Origin: Prochlorococcus sp. AG-402-I20 | GTDB taxonomy: Bacteria; Cyanobacteriota; Cyanobacteriia; PCC-6307; Cyanobiaceae | DNA length: 64,000 nt | Assembly: GCA_003216975.1 (NCBI GenBank) | Contig: QCHY01000001.1 | Location: 1 to 64,000, forward strand | Direction: 5' to 3' | Part shown: one piece after another, positions 61,349 through 64,000 of the stretch | Layout: each line of letters opens with the position of its first letter | Position numbering within the stretch: the stretch's first letter is position 1 | The notes under the pieces: model-generated | What the model saw: the letters and a program-made list of their open reading frames with translations, nothing else | Databases searched by the model: none | What the model was told of the DNA's origin: nothing | Program-made: the position numbers and the translations under genes

Positions 61349-62566
61349 ATGAAAAATCATAGTAAAAGCCTTCAAATATTAAAAACAAATGAAGGTTTTA
61401 CTTTGATAGAGTTAACAGTAGTAGTGCTAATCCTAGGAGTCTTAGGATCATTTGGAATTGGAAATATCACTAGGTGGCTTAAACTTTCAAAAATAGATCA
61501 GGCATCCACACTTTTGAGTAATTCTTTAGTTGAATGTCTTCAATCAACTAGAGCAGGAACAGATCCAACAACAGTAGCTCCACCGTCTGAAATTATAGAT
61601 AACAATAGACTTGAATCCTCTGGTTATAAAATTAAAGCATCGAAAGATAAATGTGCTGAGTTTTTTATAACTCCAATAGATGATAATGAAGATGTACTTT
61701 TTGAAATGGGCTATCAAATCACCGCTGATAGTCAAGTAACTAAAATAGCAACTCCTGCAGATGATCAATCGAGTTTAGTTAGATGTAAACGTTGGGCAGG
61801 ACCCAATTGTGGTGCAAGTGAAGAACAAAAAGCCGCTTGGGCAGCCGCAGCAGCTCTAGCTGCTGAGAAAAAAAAATGTACAGATGATTTTTATAATTGG
61901 TTGAATGGTCCGCCCCAAGGAACAACTACTGACGGTAACCCTAAATATAGATGGAACACAAGTGAGAATAAATGTAATTTAGCTACTTACTCTTTTGAAG
62001 GAACTATTTTTGGTTCTCAATCAGCAGTTAATGCTGCAATTGAAGCTAAACTAGGAGCAGCTTGTACTGCTAAAGTTCTTTCTCAAAAAGACTTAGATCC
62101 ACCAACAGAAGGCATTGTAAATAGTTTTACGGAGTGTCCAGGTAAAACATTTTATTTTTGTGAAGGAGTTGATAAGTTAAATGAAACTGATATGACAGCC
62201 TGTCAAAACGAGAATAAGTCCAAAATTTGTCAAAATAATATAGATGCAAAAGCTGAAAGCGGATATTCAGGCAAGTGGGGACCTGATCAGCATGGTCTTA
62301 CAGGACCAGCCCCTTGCGGTACAACCTATTGGATGTGTAATAAGGCTTATACAGAGAGTGAAAGCGCTTACAACTCAGGACCTTGTTTCTCTTCAGGTGG
62401 AGGATCTGGTGGAGGCGGATCAGGTGGCGGATCTGGACCAACAACTGAAGAATGTTTAGATAAAATGCCCCCTGCCCAACGAGGTCTTATTGAAATTTTT
62501 TGTGCGGTCGGAATACGAAAATCACATCCTTTTTGCCCTGCCTTCTTCGCTTGCATGGGTAGTTGA
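61349..62566 (+). CDS. Large pilin-like protein with Cys-rich ectodomain and Gly/Ser linker
   Basis: NEG/FTLIELTVVVLILGVLGSFGIGNI leader-helix; GGGSGGGGSGGGSG near C-terminus. Confidence 0.85.
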   Translation: MKNHSKSLQILKTNEGFTLIELTVVVLILGVLGSFGIGNITRWLKLSKIDQASTLLSNSLVECLQSTRAGTDPTTVAPPSEIIDNNRLESSGYKIKASKDKCAEFFITPIDDNEDVLFEMGYQITADSQVTKIATPADDQSSLVRCKRWAGPNCGASEEQKAAWAAAAALAAEKKKCTDDFYNWLNGPPQGTTTDGNPKYRWNTSENKCNLATYSFEGTIFGSQSAVNAAIEAKLGAACTAKVLSQKDLDPPTEGIVNSFTECPGKTFYFCEGVDKLNETDMTACQNENKSKICQNNIDAKAESGYSGKWGPDQHGLTGPAPCGTTYWMCNKAYTESESAYNSGPCFSSGGGSGGGGSGGGSGPTTEECLDKMPPAQRGLIEIFCAVGIRKSHPFCPAFFACMGS

Positions 62567-62572
62567 GATCCT

Positions 62573-64000
62573 ATGAGTAATACATATCAAATAAGCACAA
62601 TTAGATCTCTTATTGATAAACATTTATCCCTTCAATGGTGTCGGGAAAATGTAGTTATTCCCTTGAAAATTGAACCAAGTTTACCTCCAAAAAAACAAGT
62701 TATAACTATTGCAGTAGGTAATATCTCATATCTTGGAACTATTGGTAATACAATTAAGCAACGTCTTTCTAATAATGGCTTTGACTGTGTATTTATAGAA
62801 ATCCCCCCTGACGAAATTCAGTCTCTTCTAGATCAAGCTTCAAACGAAAGGATATTTAATAGTGAAGGTATAGAAAATTATGATTTTTCAGAAGATGATG
62901 TAATTAAGTCATTACTTGAAGCTTCAGAAGATGACGGATCTGAATCTGTAGCCGGATTTGATTTTGATGATAGTGATGAGGAGGAAGTTGCTGTTGAAGA
63001 AATTGATTTATCAACCGAAATGCTTGGTAATAAAATACAAAGAGCTGCGGCTACAGTTTTAATTGATTCCTGTAAAAAAGGAGCATCTGATATTCATATA
63101 GAACCTCATGAAAAACTAATAAAGATAAGGCTTCGGAGAGATGGAGTTCTTCAAAATTATGTAACCATGCCAAAACTTCCTGGACTTAAATTAACTGCCT
63201 GTTTGAAAAATATGGCCAAAATGGATATTGCTGAAAAAAGAGCCTCTCAAGATGGAAAAATTAGAAGAACATATGAGAACAATTCCCTTGATTTTAGATG
63301 TTCAACAGCGCCATCAAAATATGGTGAAAAAATGGTTCTTAGATATTTAAATAACGATACTAATGTTCTTAATCTGGATACACTTATAGAAAATGAAGAT
63401 GTTAGATATAAGTTTAGAAAAATAATTAACCAAGCTAATGGAATTGTTATTGTTTCTGGTCCAACAGGATCAGGTAAGTCAACTACATTAGCCTCTGCTT
63501 TGAGAGAAAAGGATAATGGTGAATTAAATATAGTTACGGCAGAAGATCCTATTGAATATGATATGGGTGGAGATATTCAGCAATTTCCTGTTCTCCGAGC
63601 AAAAGGTCAGACATTTGCAAATTTATTGAGAACTTTTCTTCGTCAGGACCCTGATGTGATTCTTATAGGTGAAACTAGAGATCCTGAAACCGCAGAGTCA
63701 TCTATGGATGCAGCGGAAACAGGTCATTTGGTTTTTACAACATTGCACGCAAATAGTGCTTCAACCTCCCTTACAAGATTACTAGATATGGAGGTCCCTC
63801 CTTATAAATTAACTGCTTCATTAAGAGGAATACTTGCTCAAAGACTTTTAAGAAAAGTCTGCCCAAGTTGCAGCGTCGAGAGACCATTGTCTGACGCAGA
63901 AGCTGAATTTACTGGTTTGAGAAGGGGAACATCTGTAAGAGTTGCTTCTTGCTTGACTGCAGATGAAAAGATTCAAAGAAAAAAGGAGGGAATTCTTTGT
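62573..64000 (+). CDS. pilB: Type IV pilus assembly ATPase PilB/GspE (3' truncated by window; absent from ORF track)
   Basis: Manual translation: GASDIHIEPHEKLIKIRLRRDGVL, IVSGPTGSGKSTTLASAL, FLRQDPDVILIGETRDPETAE, TGHLVFTTLHAN, CPSC. Confidence 0.93.
   Translation, partial: MSNTYQISTIRSLIDKHLSLQWCRENVVIPLKIEPSLPPKKQVITIAVGNISYLGTIGNTIKQRLSNNGFDCVFIEIPPDEIQSLLDQASNERIFNSEGIENYDFSEDDVIKSLLEASEDDGSESVAGFDFDDSDEEEVAVEEIDLSTEMLGNKIQRAAATVLIDSCKKGASDIHIEPHEKLIKIRLRRDGVLQNYVTMPKLPGLKLTACLKNMAKMDIAEKRASQDGKIRRTYENNSLDFRCSTAPSKYGEKMVLRYLNNDTNVLNLDTLIENEDVRYKFRKIINQANGIVIVSGPTGSGKSTTLASALREKDNGELNIVTAEDPIEYDMGGDIQQFPVLRAKGQTFANLLRTFLRQDPDVILIGETRDPETAESSMDAAETGHLVFTTLHANSASTSLTRLLDMEVPPYKLTASLRGILAQRLLRKVCPSCSVERPLSDAEAEFTGLRRGTSVRVASCLTADEKIQRKKEGILC

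Noticed and set aside
62244-62556. ORFs overlapping the Gly/Ser-rich linker (62244-62459 + and 62368-62556 -, the latter with a PPPDPPPP run)
   Set aside because: Alternate-frame translations of the GGA/GGT repeat coding the linker
1-64000. Search for tRNA/rRNA genes, CRISPR arrays, transposases and intact prophage
   Set aside because: None recognised by eye; the only mobile-element-like signal is the integrase-like N-terminus on sir. tRNAscan/Infernal would be needed to exclude small RNAs

Overview
64 kb of densely packed, AT-rich chromosome from a marine picocyanobacterium. Gene content points to Prochlorococcus, probably a low-light type: a Pcb antenna gene, ChlP, GlpX, Prk and a type IV pilus locus. 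No rRNA, tRNA, CRISPR array or intact transposon was recognised. The backbone is core metabolism (recG end, sir, glyS, chlP, typA, lptB and an LptF/G-type permease, ccsA, rpe, glpX, hemA, glgC, gnd, pgl, ilvD, purS/purQ, fba, accD, prk, leuB, lpxD, proB, hisA, pgsA, nth). An iron/light cluster follows (FbpC/FutC-like ATPase, ferritin, CRP-family regulator, Pcb). The window ends in a type IV pilus/pseudopilus cluster (pilD, PilP-like lipoprotein, pilA, a large unusual pilin-like protein, pilB running off the end). Strongest items for a second look: (1) the sulfite reductase ORF has a ~140-aa N-terminal extension that looks like a tyrosine-recombinase N-terminal domain, with a tandem GGTACCTACA repeat immediately upstream; (2) a perfect 33-bp palindrome lies inside a 56-aa small ORF; (3) a terminator-like hairpin inside ccsA is placed to terminate the convergent rpe transcript; (4) a PPC/DUF296-glutaredoxin fusion; (5) a 405-aa pilin-like protein with a GGGGS-like linker; (6) small unannotated ORFs, a candidate sRNA and a YqeG-type gene lacking a canonical start codon. 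Family assignments come from reading the translations; no database search was run.
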